Assembly: GCF_003846135.1 (NCBI RefSeq)
Contig: NZ_RHHM01000001.1
Location: 248,001-312,000, forward strand
From: Erwinia psidii
GTDB taxonomy: Bacteria > Pseudomonadota > Gammaproteobacteria > Enterobacterales > Enterobacteriaceae
DNA: 64,000 bases
Direction of reading: 5' to 3'
Numbering within the stretch: position 1 is the stretch's first letter; every line of letters starts with the position of its first letter. This document shows positions 55,692-64,000 of this stretch, piece after piece. The notes under the pieces were generated by a model. The model ran no database searches, had not been told where the DNA came from, and saw only the letters and a list, made by a program, of their open reading frames with translations. The position numbers and the translations under genes were made by a program.

Positions 55692-56354
55692 TTACTGCGG
55701 GTTCTGCCGCCGCGCCGCACGACGATGGCGAACAATTTCAATGATGCCTGGCAGGATGGAAACCAGAATGATCGCCACGATCAGATAGTGAATATTTTTC
55801 TGTACCCCTGGCAGATTACCGAAGAAATAACCGGCATAGGAGAACAGAATCACCCAGAGTAGTCCACCCGCCACATTATACGACGCGAAATACCGGTAGG
55901 ACATTTTGCCCATACCGGCAACAAAAGGTGCAAAGGTGCGAACAATGGGAACAAAGCGGGCCAGGATAATGGTTTTGCCACCGTGGCGTTCATAAAACTG
56001 ATGGGTTTTATCCAGATAGCGGCGACGGAAAATTTTTGAATTTGGGTTACTGAACAGCTTCTCGCCAAATAACCGGCCAATGGTGTAATTCACCGCATCA
56101 CCAACAATGGCCGCCACACAGAGTAACATCACCATAAGATGAATATTCAACGCCGTATCAGGAATTGCCGCCAGCGCGCCGGCCACAAACAGCAGAGAGT
56201 CGCCCGGTAAAAATGGTGTAACAATCAGCCCTGTTTCGCAGAACAGGATCAGGAACAATATGGCATAAATCCAGACGCCGTACTGCGCAACCATCGCTTG
56301 CAAATGGACATCAATGTGCAGAATAAAATCAATAACGGTGTGAATCAGATCCAT
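55692..56354 (-). CDS. dedA: DedA family membrane protein
   Basis: Inner-membrane protein of 220 residues, near-identical in layout to E. coli DedA (219). The family motif [22 protein letters not shown] and the [18 protein letters not shown] stretch with key Arg residues are present. DedA proteins act in lipid-carrier recycling and envelope homeostasis. It is the last gene of the pdxB-usg-truA-dedA run. Confidence 0.95.
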   Translation of the reverse strand: MDLIHTVIDFILHIDVHLQAMVAQYGVWIYAILFLILFCETGLIVTPFLPGDSLLFVAGALAAIPDTALNIHLMVMLLCVAAIVGDAVNYTIGRLFGEKLFSNPNSKIFRRRYLDKTHQFYERHGGKTIILARFVPIVRTFAPFVAGMGKMSYRYFASYNVAGGLLWVILFSYAGYFFGNLPGVQKNIHYLIVAIILVSILPGIIEIVRHRRAARRQNPQ

Positions 56355-56383
56355 AGAAATTTCCTTGAGACTCCAGGCCAGGT

Positions 56384-57202
56384 TTAATCCGCAAGAAACA
56401 AAGGTCCCATTGGCGGACGTGGTAAATCAAAATGTTCAGGATAATCCACTGCCACCAGATAGAGCCCTTCAGCCCTGGCGGTGGCGGCGGCCAGCGTGCG
56501 GTCTTTCGCCGCCAGCAACTCTGCCATCCAGCTTTCCTGCTGATTTCCACAGCCTATTTCCATCAGACTGCCGACAATATTGCGCACCATGTGGTGGACA
56601 AAGGCGTTAGCTTTGATATCCACCACCACGTACGCGCCATATCGGTTGACGTTAAGGTGCATAACATTACGCCACGGCGTGCGCGACTGGCATTGCACGG
56701 CACGAAAGGACGTAAAATCGTTTTCACCGATCAGCGCCTGTCCGGCGCGCTGCATTTTTTGCACATCCAGAGGGTGATAAAAGTGCGTCACACCGCCATG
56801 CAGGATGGCGGGACGCAGGCGCTGATTATAAATGATATAGCGGTAGCGCCGCGCTGTGGCGCTGAAACGGGCGTGAAACTCACCCGGCACCGTCTTAACC
56901 CAGCGCACCGCAATATCATCAGGCAGGTTTGCATTGACGCCCAGCGTCCAGGCAGCATCCTTACGCTGCGAAGTGGTATCAAAATGCACCACCTGCCCGG
57001 TGCCGTGTACGCCTGCGTCAGTGCGACCTGCACAAAAAACAGTAACCGGGTGATTCGCCACGTCAGACAGGGCTTTTTCCAGCTTTTCCTGTACGCTTCG
57101 CACCTCCTGCTGACGCTGCCAGCCATAGTAACGGCTGCCGTCATATTCAATACCCAGCGCCAGCCTGTTGCCGTGTGGCACCACGGCAGTCTCAGAGATC
57201 AC
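56384..57202 (-). CDS. truA: tRNA pseudouridine(38-40) synthase TruA
   Basis: A 272-residue enzyme that makes pseudouridine at positions 38-40 of the tRNA anticodon stem. The catalytic Asp lies in [19 protein letters not shown] (about residue 60), and [19 protein letters not shown] is conserved. The N-terminus varies ([13 protein letters not shown]), as in relatives. Its start overlaps the usg stop by 4 bases. Confidence 0.96.
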   Translation of the reverse strand: MISETAVVPHGNRLALGIEYDGSRYYGWQRQQEVRSVQEKLEKALSDVANHPVTVFCAGRTDAGVHGTGQVVHFDTTSQRKDAAWTLGVNANLPDDIAVRWVKTVPGEFHARFSATARRYRYIIYNQRLRPAILHGGVTHFYHPLDVQKMQRAGQALIGENDFTSFRAVQCQSRTPWRNVMHLNVNRYGAYVVVDIKANAFVHHMVRNIVGSLMEIGCGNQQESWMAELLAAKDRTLAAATARAEGLYLVAVDYPEHFDLPRPPMGPLFLAD

Positions 57203-58209
57203 CAGAAATACTCCTGCACCAGCTTCTCAGCCGTTTTGACCGCCATCAGCGCGCCACCAAAACGGACATTATCCGCCACCGACCAGAATTGCAGCATCTC
57301 CGGCACACCGTAGTCATTACGCAGACAGCCAACGCTGAGTTGCGCATTGCCAGAGGCATCCCCTACCTGCGTCGGGTAATCATTTTCCTCAGACAGGGTG
57401 ATATCTTCGGCCTGCATCAGCACGTCCCGCGCTTCTTCTGCCGATACCGGACGCAGGTTTTCCATCTGCACAATTTGTGCATTGCCATAGAAAACCGGTG
57501 CCTGGACGGTGCTGACTGTGATCGGCAGTCCTTCATCCTGCATCACCTTACGCACCTGATCGACCAGACGGCGCTCCTGCAACACGCTACCTTCAGCATC
57601 TGGCAGGAGTGGCAACGTATTGAACGCCAGCTGACGGCCAAAATAGTGCGCCTCCGCAGGCAGGCCATTCAGTAAACGTGCGCTCTCACCGGCCAGTGAA
57701 TCCACCGCCGCTTTACCGTGTGACGAGGCAGCAATCAGGCTGGTCACCTGCAAACGCCCCAGCCCGGCCTGTTCGACCAGCGGCTTGACGGCACAAAGTA
57801 ACTGACTGGTCAGACTGTCAGCCACGCAGACCAGGTTACGATTGCGGTAATCCGCCAGCACCTGTGGATTCACATCCGGTACCACCAGCGGTATATCCGG
57901 CTCCAGTGCATACAGGTCGCTGGAATCAATCACCAGGCAGCCCGCGCTGGCCGCTTCCTCAGCATAGCGTGAGGAGGCATCGCGTCCGGCGGCAAAAAAC
58001 GCCAGCTGAACCTGCGACCAGTCGAAATCACTGGCGGCAGTAACCTGTAAGGTCCGACCTTCAAAACGCAGGTTTTCTCCGGCGCTGCGTTCGCTCGCCA
58101 GCAGGTACATTTCACCCACCGGGAACTGGCGCTCCGCCAGTAGTTCCAGTACGGCTCCCCCTACTGCGCCTGTCGCGCCCAGTAGCGCAATATTCCAGCC
58201 GTCAGACAT
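57199..58209 (-). CDS. usg: Usg, aspartate-semialdehyde dehydrogenase-like protein
   Basis: A 336-residue protein of the Asd family (N-terminal [20 protein letters not shown]ossmann motif and C-terminal dimerisation domain) matching E. coli Usg. The usual Asd catalytic Cys segment is replaced by [16 protein letters not shown], so it is probably not a working dehydrogenase; its role is unknown. It lies between pdxB and truA as in E. coli. Confidence 0.92.
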   Translation of the reverse strand: MSDGWNIALLGATGAVGGAVLELLAERQFPVGEMYLLASERSAGENLRFEGRTLQVTAASDFDWSQVQLAFFAAGRDASSRYAEEAASAGCLVIDSSDLYALEPDIPLVVPDVNPQVLADYRNRNLVCVADSLTSQLLCAVKPLVEQAGLGRLQVTSLIAASSHGKAAVDSLAGESARLLNGLPAEAHYFGRQLAFNTLPLLPDAEGSVLQERRLVDQVRKVMQDEGLPITVSTVQAPVFYGNAQIVQMENLRPVSAEEARDVLMQAEDITLSEENDYPTQVGDASGNAQLSVGCLRNDYGVPEMLQFWSVADNVRFGGALMAVKTAEKLVQEYFW

Positions 58210-58231
58210 GTTGGTTTACTCCAGACAATGA

Positions 58232-58264
58232 CATAAAAATATAAGGCGGTGATAACACCGCCCG
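58232..58264 (-). terminator. Terminator after pdxB
   Basis: On the minus strand GGCGGTG-TTAT-CACCGCC is followed by TTATATTTTT. It lies about 80 bases past the pdxB stop, before usg. Confidence 0.8.
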
Positions 58265-58344
58265 GAAAATCAGATTATTCACAACACCTTACCGCAACGT
58301 CAGGAAGCCTTTAAATATCAAGGTTGGGATCGGGCTGTACCGTT

Positions 58345-59484
58345 TCAGCACGCACGCTGGAAAACCGCATTAAAACCCAGTTTTATCAGCAGTGTCGCAG
58401 CCTGCTGCGAATCACAAATCACCTGTAGCGAAGACCATTCACGACGTTCCTGATAATGCTTACGCAGGCGGTCAAACTCGCCGCTGCGGGCAGCACCTTT
58501 TCGTAACGGGGCATCATCGCGGCGCACATCATACACCAGATGTACCAACCTTTTTAACGCTGCCTGCGTAACTTCACCGTGCAAGGTTACGCAGCCAAAC
58601 TCTGGTGCTGGCAGCAGCGTATCCAGGGCTACCTGTTGTGGCTGCCCCAGGAAGGCGCTCCAGGCTTCAAACACCTGCGTGGTGCCCCGCGCTTTGCCTT
58701 CCAGCGTGTATCCGGCAATGTGCGGCGTCGCAATATCCACTTTTTCCAGTAATGGCAGCGATAATTCCGGTTCCGGTTCCCACACATCCAGTATCACGCT
58801 CAGATCGCGACCTTGTTGCAATACATTCAGCAACGCCGCGTTGTCCACCACCGGGCCACGGCAGGCGTTGATCAGAATGGTTCCCGGTTTCAGCGCCCGT
58901 AACAGCGCTTCGTCTGCCAGATGCAATGTCCGGTACGGCCCCTGCCTGAACAACGGCGTATGAAAAGTCAGAATATCAGCTTCGCGCACCAGCGTGGAGA
59001 GCGGCAGAAAATCCTCCTTATCACCGCGATCCGCGCGAGGTGGATCGCAGAGCAAAGTGCGGATCCCCAGTGCCTGCAAACGTGCCTGTAACCGGCGTCC
59101 CACATTACCGACACCGACGATACCGACGCTACGATCGTGAAGCTGGAAACCATCGCGTTCGGCCAGAGACAGTAACGCAGACAAGACATACTCCACCACG
59201 GCAATTGCGTTACAACCCGGCGCGGCAGAAAAAGCGATGCCCTGCTGTTGCAGCCAGGCCTCATCTATATGGTCGGTCCCGGCGGTGGCTGAGCCGACAA
59301 ATCTGACAGATTTGCCACGCAGCAGCTCCGCGTTAACCGCAGTAACCGAACGCACCATCAGCCCATCAGCATCATCCAGTTCCGCCTGGGGTACCGGGCG
59401 GCCCGGCACGCTGACAACCTTTCCCGTGCGGCTGAACAGTTCGTGAGCATACGGCATGTTTTCATCAACGATAATTTTTAGCAC
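58345..59484 (-). CDS. pdxB: Erythronate-4-phosphate dehydrogenase PdxB
   Basis: D-2-hydroxyacid dehydrogenase family enzyme (379 residues; E. coli 378) in pyridoxal phosphate synthesis. The NAD motif [18 protein letters not shown] (about residue 118), the catalytic Arg in [10 protein letters not shown], the Glu and the His in [12 protein letters not shown] are visible, with the PdxB-specific C-terminal dimerisation domain. Upstream the usual fabB neighbourhood is absent from the window. Confidence 0.95.
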   Translation of the reverse strand: MLKIIVDENMPYAHELFSRTGKVVSVPGRPVPQAELDDADGLMVRSVTAVNAELLRGKSVRFVGSATAGTDHIDEAWLQQQGIAFSAAPGCNAIAVVEYVLSALLSLAERDGFQLHDRSVGIVGVGNVGRRLQARLQALGIRTLLCDPPRADRGDKEDFLPLSTLVREADILTFHTPLFRQGPYRTLHLADEALLRALKPGTILINACRGPVVDNAALLNVLQQGRDLSVILDVWEPEPELSLPLLEKVDIATPHIAGYTLEGKARGTTQVFEAWSAFLGQPQQVALDTLLPAPEFGCVTLHGEVTQAALKRLVHLVYDVRRDDAPLRKGAARSGEFDRLRKHYQERREWSSLQVICDSQQAATLLIKLGFNAVFQRAC

Positions 59485-60498
59485 TTTTTTATTTACTCCG
59501 GTCAGAACCCGTTTCTGTTACCCACAACGCCCGTTTTGCGGCAGGCTACATTTACTTAAAAATAAAAAAAAACATCAACCGCCCTCTCCATCGTCACCTG
59601 AAAAAGGCAAAACATGTCCTTTTCTGCCGTGTCCGAAAAAGTGATTATAATCAAACTTATTAACTGTTAAACACAGCCATCCAGATCGGGTTCCTGCGGA
59701 TAACACCTTTATGATGGATGTAGTTCGCCTTCAGAATGGAGAAATGTTGTCAGCGTAAACGTGTTGAACCGTATTCTTCTGCAGGTTAATTGCCTTAGCC
59801 TCACTCTTATCGTCGGCCAGGGGGAACCACGGTGTTTTGTCAGGGTCTTCGCCACACCACTCTCATCTGTAAAACCTCACAGACAATCGCAGATAGCCGA
59901 TCTTTACCCGTGGTCAGATCTCTGACAACTGGCAAAGGCTGCTCAGTACCGTAACCGGGTATTTTACGGCAATGGCTATATTTGCAGATACTTCCTGCCC
60001 TGTTTGAAAAAAAAAGCAGGATCGCTGCTTATGACAACCAATATATCGCCGTACTGAACCGCTGCTGCCACACTTATGTGAACTGCCAATGTACTTATTT
60101 CCTGACGAAATACCGGTGAGTGTCTTTTTCAGATCTACCTGTCGCGGGCGGGGGCACACTGAGCTGTGTTTCCACTGTTACCGGTTAAGTTATCAGGAGC
60201 ACACTGATATAGCCGTGACTTGATAAATGCATCACTTTATAAATACCGTTGTCACAGACAGATGAAAAAAAGGGTGTGCCCTGTTCCGGCGGAACTATGC
60301 AGTGACTGCCTGAGTTGTCATCTTTAATTAGGTGACCATGATACAGAATTATGTAAGGATCTCTGTGTCGGTATGTCGAATGCTTATTTTCTGTTCCGCC
60401 GGTTCCCACTTATGGCTATTCAGGAAACAGGGTCCGTCACCCAGAAATGAACCCCATCCACGATGTTCCAACGAGCGGTAAGTCTGCCTCGGCATTTT
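59485..60498. other. Relic DNA between pdxB and the large unknown gene
   Basis: About 1 kb without an intact gene. Both strands show short broken frames (for example minus 60409-60185 and 60159-59914) with cysteine-rich, protein-like stretches but no ribosome sites or recognised motifs. The pdxB promoter must lie at the left end. On the plus strand a GGAACC is followed by CCAC at 23 bases, too far for a Hrp-box. Confidence 0.4.
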
Positions 60499-63400
60499 TT
60501 AATCAGAAACAGCATGATCCGTAGGCTCAGCAATATTCATCACGCTTTCCGGTTCACCCGAAAAGCGACCACTGCCTGTTGTCACGATAATATGCGAATT
60601 CTCCAGCATGGCAAGATAATCAGGAAGCCGAGCCATTGCATCAACATATTTTTCATTCAACTTCAACGCGCCAGAAGCATCCACCCACTGTTGCCAGCCA
60701 GTGAACAGACTGCTCCAGAAGAGGTCTCCCCGAACTCTGTGCAGCGCCCGACTCAAAAACTCATCACGGTATTCTCCTCCTTTTATCAATCCGTATGACA
60801 GAACGCCAGATGCCACAACCGTCTTTAATAATTGTGGCGATAATATGGATAGAATCCTGAATGCTGCCTGATAGTTCTCACGCAAACGGTATTCATCTAA
60901 TTGTTCCGCTGGCCACGAATTGCCCGGTCTGACCTTTTTCATCGCTCTTATCGTTATTTCCTTTCTTACAGGCGTTAACAGTAAATTTATCATTCTGAGT
61001 GGAGACGCCACTATATTTTTATAGGGCGACAGCATTGCCATCAGACTGCGATATGCCAAAAGATTGAACACCACGCCATACGTCAGCCGTTTCTCAGCCC
61101 ACTCAAGCGTATAATCCTTATTGCTTTTCACCCGCGCCAGCTGCTGTTCGGCAGACGGCACCCAGGGAATCCCCCCCTTTTCTGCATCCTTCATTGCCAG
61201 CTCCACTCTCAGACGGAACAACTTCCCTTCAGGATCGTCATCCGTGCTGAATTGTTCAGCCAATTGCTCCAGCATCGGTTCTATCGTATTACCCCATTCT
61301 TGCGGCGAAGCATCAGGCTTTGCCGCTCTCCATTCATTTTTCATTTTTACCAGCCATTCTCCCGCATCCTTTGCGATCATTCCCTCGACCGGGTTATTGT
61401 GCAACCGGGTTCCTGTTCCAGCCTCTACCACATTCTTAATATTGACCTTGATGGAAGTCATCTTACTTTGCAGCATAGTCAATATATCAATCACTTTGCC
61501 CTGTTTATTAGCAGGGACCCATTCAGCAAGCCAGGCCACATGATGCAGTGTTTCTGTTGCTTCCATTAACTTCTCTGCCTGCAAATTAAGTTGTTTAGCC
61601 AGTGTTGTCCCGGTAATGTTGCCCATGACACACTGAGAAATTGTGATGTCCCTTTTTCTGAGTTGCTGGCCAAGTTCTTCTGTAAAGAGACGCAGATTTT
61701 CTGGATCAATTTCTCTGCATTTTTTTGCAGCTTTTTCCACGGCGCTGCGATGCTGATTTTTGATATTTACTTTTTCGCTCAGCACTGCTTCAAGCTCCTC
61801 AGATGCTATGCGCAGCTTTTCTGTTTCATTGAGCAATGGAAAAACTGCACAATGCACCGCGTTGAAATGTTCATTTTTCTGCACATCATTAGCATTTACC
61901 TCCCTGAAAGCGAGATAGGGTCGGTAACTTTTTACCACCAGTTCGGTTAATCCCTGCCAGCTATTTTGAATTTCGGCATTTAACTTGTGAAGCCACTCAT
62001 CGCCGTCATACAGTGATATCCCCGTCACCGACTCCAGCCCTTTATTAATAATATCCTGTAGTCTTCCAGCAGTTTTTTTTGCATAATCCAGCTCAGCCGT
62101 GGCGACATTTTGAGAAAAATGAGTTTCTCCCTGTTCTGCCCCTTCAAGTAAACTTTCCGCAGCCAAGATAAGTACTTTTGCGTTTTCCTGTATAAAAAGA
62201 GAATACGGATCCTGCTTATTCGTAGACGCAAGTGCTTTCACTTCAACATCACTCAGCACCTGTTTTGCCACCGCCTTCGCCGTTTGCACCGTACTAATAA
62301 ATCGGGTTTTCGGCGTATCTGTAGTGAGCATCATCAGTTCTCTGGAAAGCGCCTCTTCCAGCGTGGTGACGCTCAGATCTCCGCTTACCCCAGCATAACT
62401 TGCGTCGTTTATGGCTTCTTTCAGCCGTGAAGCGGCTTGCTGAATCAGCAACGCATTATCCTGTAGCGGCGCAACTCTTTTTTTCATCGCCAGGCATGTC
62501 TGTTTATCTTCAAGGGAAAGCCCTAAGAAAGGATCCAGACGATCGCGGGGAAAGAACGTTTTCAGGTTTTTACCCATTCTGTCCAGTTTTATTCTTGCGC
62601 TATGCGGAGTATGCTGCACTTTATCCAACATTTTCTTACCGGATTGTAAAAGGACTGTCTTATTCAGGCAACTTCCACGGCCCCTTTCTTTTAACGGTTT
62701 AATTATTTTTTTCTTAACGCAATCATTTTCGAGTCTGTTGAGAAAATTATCCAGAATTTTTACCAGATGGCTTACAGTATCGACGAAATCTTTGCCAGCT
62801 GACCGGTAATGGGTAGCAATAAACCTCAATGCTGCATCTGCGGTTGTTTTTATTTTACGAATTTCATCCTGAAGTTCTTTTTGTATAGATCCCTGTAGTT
62901 CTGCCAGACTGTGATCAAAAAAATACTTTATCTGCTCCTGCTCTGGTTTCGGTAGCCATTGTGATTCCGTTGCCGAAAATATTTTCATTTTTAGTTCCTG
63001 ACGCCACTTTTCATTCTCTCTGCCGTCAGGTAATCGGGTTAAAACACTTTCGATAAGTTCATCAGCCAGTGCGTTCCTGACAAGAGGATCTTCCGGCAGA
63101 CTGATTTGCCTCTCCGCCTTTTGCAGTAATACGGGCAGGCCCTCAATGGTAGTCAGCAACCTTCTCACTATATTTTCTTGCTTATTTATTTCATAAACTC
63201 TCTTATTCGGCAGGTGCTTCCGGTCTTCTTCTGTCAGAATGGTCGCTGCTAACTTATGAAGCAAAGGGAGCATGGTGTTAATTTTTTCAGTCATCTCAAC
63301 ACAGGAAGGATATTTTAAAAAATTGTTTTTGATGGCAATGTCAAAAGCTTCAGGTATAGCGCTGACATTTACCGGATTGTAACCATAATGATGATATTCT

Positions 63401-63615
63401 CTATAAAAATCCATTTTTTTATCAAATATAGAACCAGCCTCTTCCTGCAATTTCACATCGCCTTTAAAATTAACAGCCATTTCAGAAAAAGGGCTATTCT
63501 CAACAGATTTCAAAGAAGATAGCACAGGCGATTCATTATGAATAAACTGGTCAGCGCCTCCCATCCTCTCGCAGAAAGAAGGCATTTTTTTCTGCAAATC
63601 AATTTCAAGAACCAT
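60499..63615 (-). CDS. Very large helical protein of unknown function, candidate effector
   Basis: A 1038-residue protein with AAGG about 7 bases before its ATG and very AT-rich DNA upstream. I recognise no family. It is predicted almost wholly helical, with charged, coiled-coil-like stretches (for instance about residues 235-270 and 600-680) and no signal peptide. Two hydrophobic segments lie near the C-terminus (about 844-883 and 920-945). A polar tail ends EPTDHAVSD. The size, lack of domains and siting in accessory DNA fit a type III-type effector or insect-directed toxin, but that is inference; a phage or surface protein is possible. Confidence 0.7.
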   Translation of the reverse strand: MVLEIDLQKKMPSFCERMGGADQFIHNESPVLSSLKSVENSPFSEMAVNFKGDVKLQEEAGSIFDKKMDFYREYHHYGYNPVNVSAIPEAFDIAIKNNFLKYPSCVEMTEKINTMLPLLHKLAATILTEEDRKHLPNKRVYEINKQENIVRRLLTTIEGLPVLLQKAERQISLPEDPLVRNALADELIESVLTRLPDGRENEKWRQELKMKIFSATESQWLPKPEQEQIKYFFDHSLAELQGSIQKELQDEIRKIKTTADAALRFIATHYRSAGKDFVDTVSHLVKILDNFLNRLENDCVKKKIIKPLKERGRGSCLNKTVLLQSGKKMLDKVQHTPHSARIKLDRMGKNLKTFFPRDRLDPFLGLSLEDKQTCLAMKKRVAPLQDNALLIQQAASRLKEAINDASYAGVSGDLSVTTLEEALSRELMMLTTDTPKTRFISTVQTAKAVAKQVLSDVEVKALASTNKQDPYSLFIQENAKVLILAAESLLEGAEQGETHFSQNVATAELDYAKKTAGRLQDIINKGLESVTGISLYDGDEWLHKLNAEIQNSWQGLTELVVKSYRPYLAFREVNANDVQKNEHFNAVHCAVFPLLNETEKLRIASEELEAVLSEKVNIKNQHRSAVEKAAKKCREIDPENLRLFTEELGQQLRKRDITISQCVMGNITGTTLAKQLNLQAEKLMEATETLHHVAWLAEWVPANKQGKVIDILTMLQSKMTSIKVNIKNVVEAGTGTRLHNNPVEGMIAKDAGEWLVKMKNEWRAAKPDASPQEWGNTIEPMLEQLAEQFSTDDDPEGKLFRLRVELAMKDAEKGGIPWVPSAEQQLARVKSNKDYTLEWAEKRLTYGVVFNLLAYRSLMAMLSPYKNIVASPLRMINLLLTPVRKEITIRAMKKVRPGNSWPAEQLDEYRLRENYQAAFRILSILSPQLLKTVVASGVLSYGLIKGGEYRDEFLSRALHRVRGDLFWSSLFTGWQQWVDASGALKLNEKYVDAMARLPDYLAMLENSHIIVTTGSGRFSGEPESVMNIAEPTDHAVSD

Positions 63616-64000
63616 AAAAAACCTTTATATTATATAAATAACTTTAATTACACCACGAATTATCACATCAAAGAAAATACTTGAAACAAAAATGAAAAAC
63701 GATGTATAGAAAAACCCCCATATATTACCTGATGATATATTTTCAATAAAAAAGCGCTGTTAAATACCCATCCTGACTTAATAAAAAAACCATCTTCAAT
63801 CCCGAATAAACAGAATGAGAAAACCAGACTACGCAAATGAGCATCATTTACTTTAGATAAAAAAATCTTATCGAAAATATCAGTCATACACACTACAAAA
63901 AGACAACACCCCCATCACTTCCGGGCTGCAGCAGGGACACCCTGTTAAACAACATCAATTAATTAGTGTAAAAAAATATTCTACAAAATAAATTAAAGTT
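63616..64000. other. AT-rich upstream region of the large gene
   Basis: This stretch is markedly AT-rich and should hold the promoter of the 1038-residue gene; TATAATATAAAGG lies close to its start on the minus strand. A hydrophobic 76-codon minus-strand frame (63663-63893) has no ribosome site and is doubtful. No Hrp-box is seen. Confidence 0.45.

Noticed and set aside
59823..59860. Hrp-box-like GGAACC ... CCAC
   Set aside because: The spacer is about 23 bases, not 15-16, and no plus-strand gene follows.
63663..63893. 76-codon hydrophobic minus-strand frame at the right end
   Set aside because: No ribosome site before any Met; lies in very AT-rich DNA where hydrophobic chance frames are common.

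Overview
This window is chromosomal DNA of a plant- or insect-associated member of the Enterobacterales, most like Erwinia or Pantoea (Erwiniaceae). The basis is near-complete agreement of core proteins and gene order with the E. coli nuo-lrhA-alaA-yfbRSTUV-ackA-pta and his-ubiX-purF-cvpA-dedD-folC-accD-dedA-truA-usg-pdxB blocks. Accessory DNA of the effector type lies between these blocks, together with a periplasmic chorismate mutase of the kind described in Erwinia herbicola. The species cannot be fixed from this sequence alone.

Layout. 1-2024: 3' end of a LamB-type sugar porin and a GH1 6-phospho-beta-glucosidase (aryl-beta-glucoside use). 2070-17330 (minus strand): the complete nuoABCDEFGHIJKLMN operon for respiratory complex I, with nuoC and nuoD fused, interrupted by two ERIC-like palindromic repeats (nuoL/nuoM and nuoF/nuoG gaps). 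18003-25736: lrhA (HexA/PecT-type regulator), alaA with an overlapping leader ORF, yfbR, yfbS, a wrecked yfbT, yfbU and yfbV. 26067-29591: ackA-pta, the acetate switch. 29592-32000: decayed accessory DNA holding an ORF with a clan CD cysteine-peptidase-like His/Cys arrangement and, abutting its 5' end, a frameshifted pesticin-type muramidase relic. 32001-39510: a polyamine/GABA-type ABC transporter with a GabT-like aminotransferase and a MocR regulator. 39755-41156: a probable secreted effector full of eukaryotic-type short motifs, then a tiny secreted protein. 41507-43903: yfcD, yfcF, yfcH. 44039-47096: hisJQMP. 47378-52481: the PurR-boxed cvpA-purF-ubiX unit, dedD and folC. 52546-53460: accD. 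53461-55691: inserted DNA carrying periplasmic chorismate mutase (aroQ). 55692-59484: dedA-truA-usg-pdxB. 59485-64000: relic DNA and a 1038-residue, largely helical protein of unknown function.

How the parts fit. The backbone is ordinary energy, nucleotide, folate, fatty-acid and histidine-uptake housekeeping. The unusual material sits where the enterobacterial gene order is broken: pta/yfcD, accD/dedA and upstream of pdxB. Three of these proteins (30403-31518, 39755-40318, 60499-63615) look like candidates for secreted effectors by composition and motifs, but no secretion system is inside the window. The most interesting single item is the 187-residue protein at 39755-40318. It combines an N-terminal cysteine cluster, an RVxF-type phosphatase-docking motif and two C-terminal YDIP motifs that resemble phosphotyrosine SH2 ligands.
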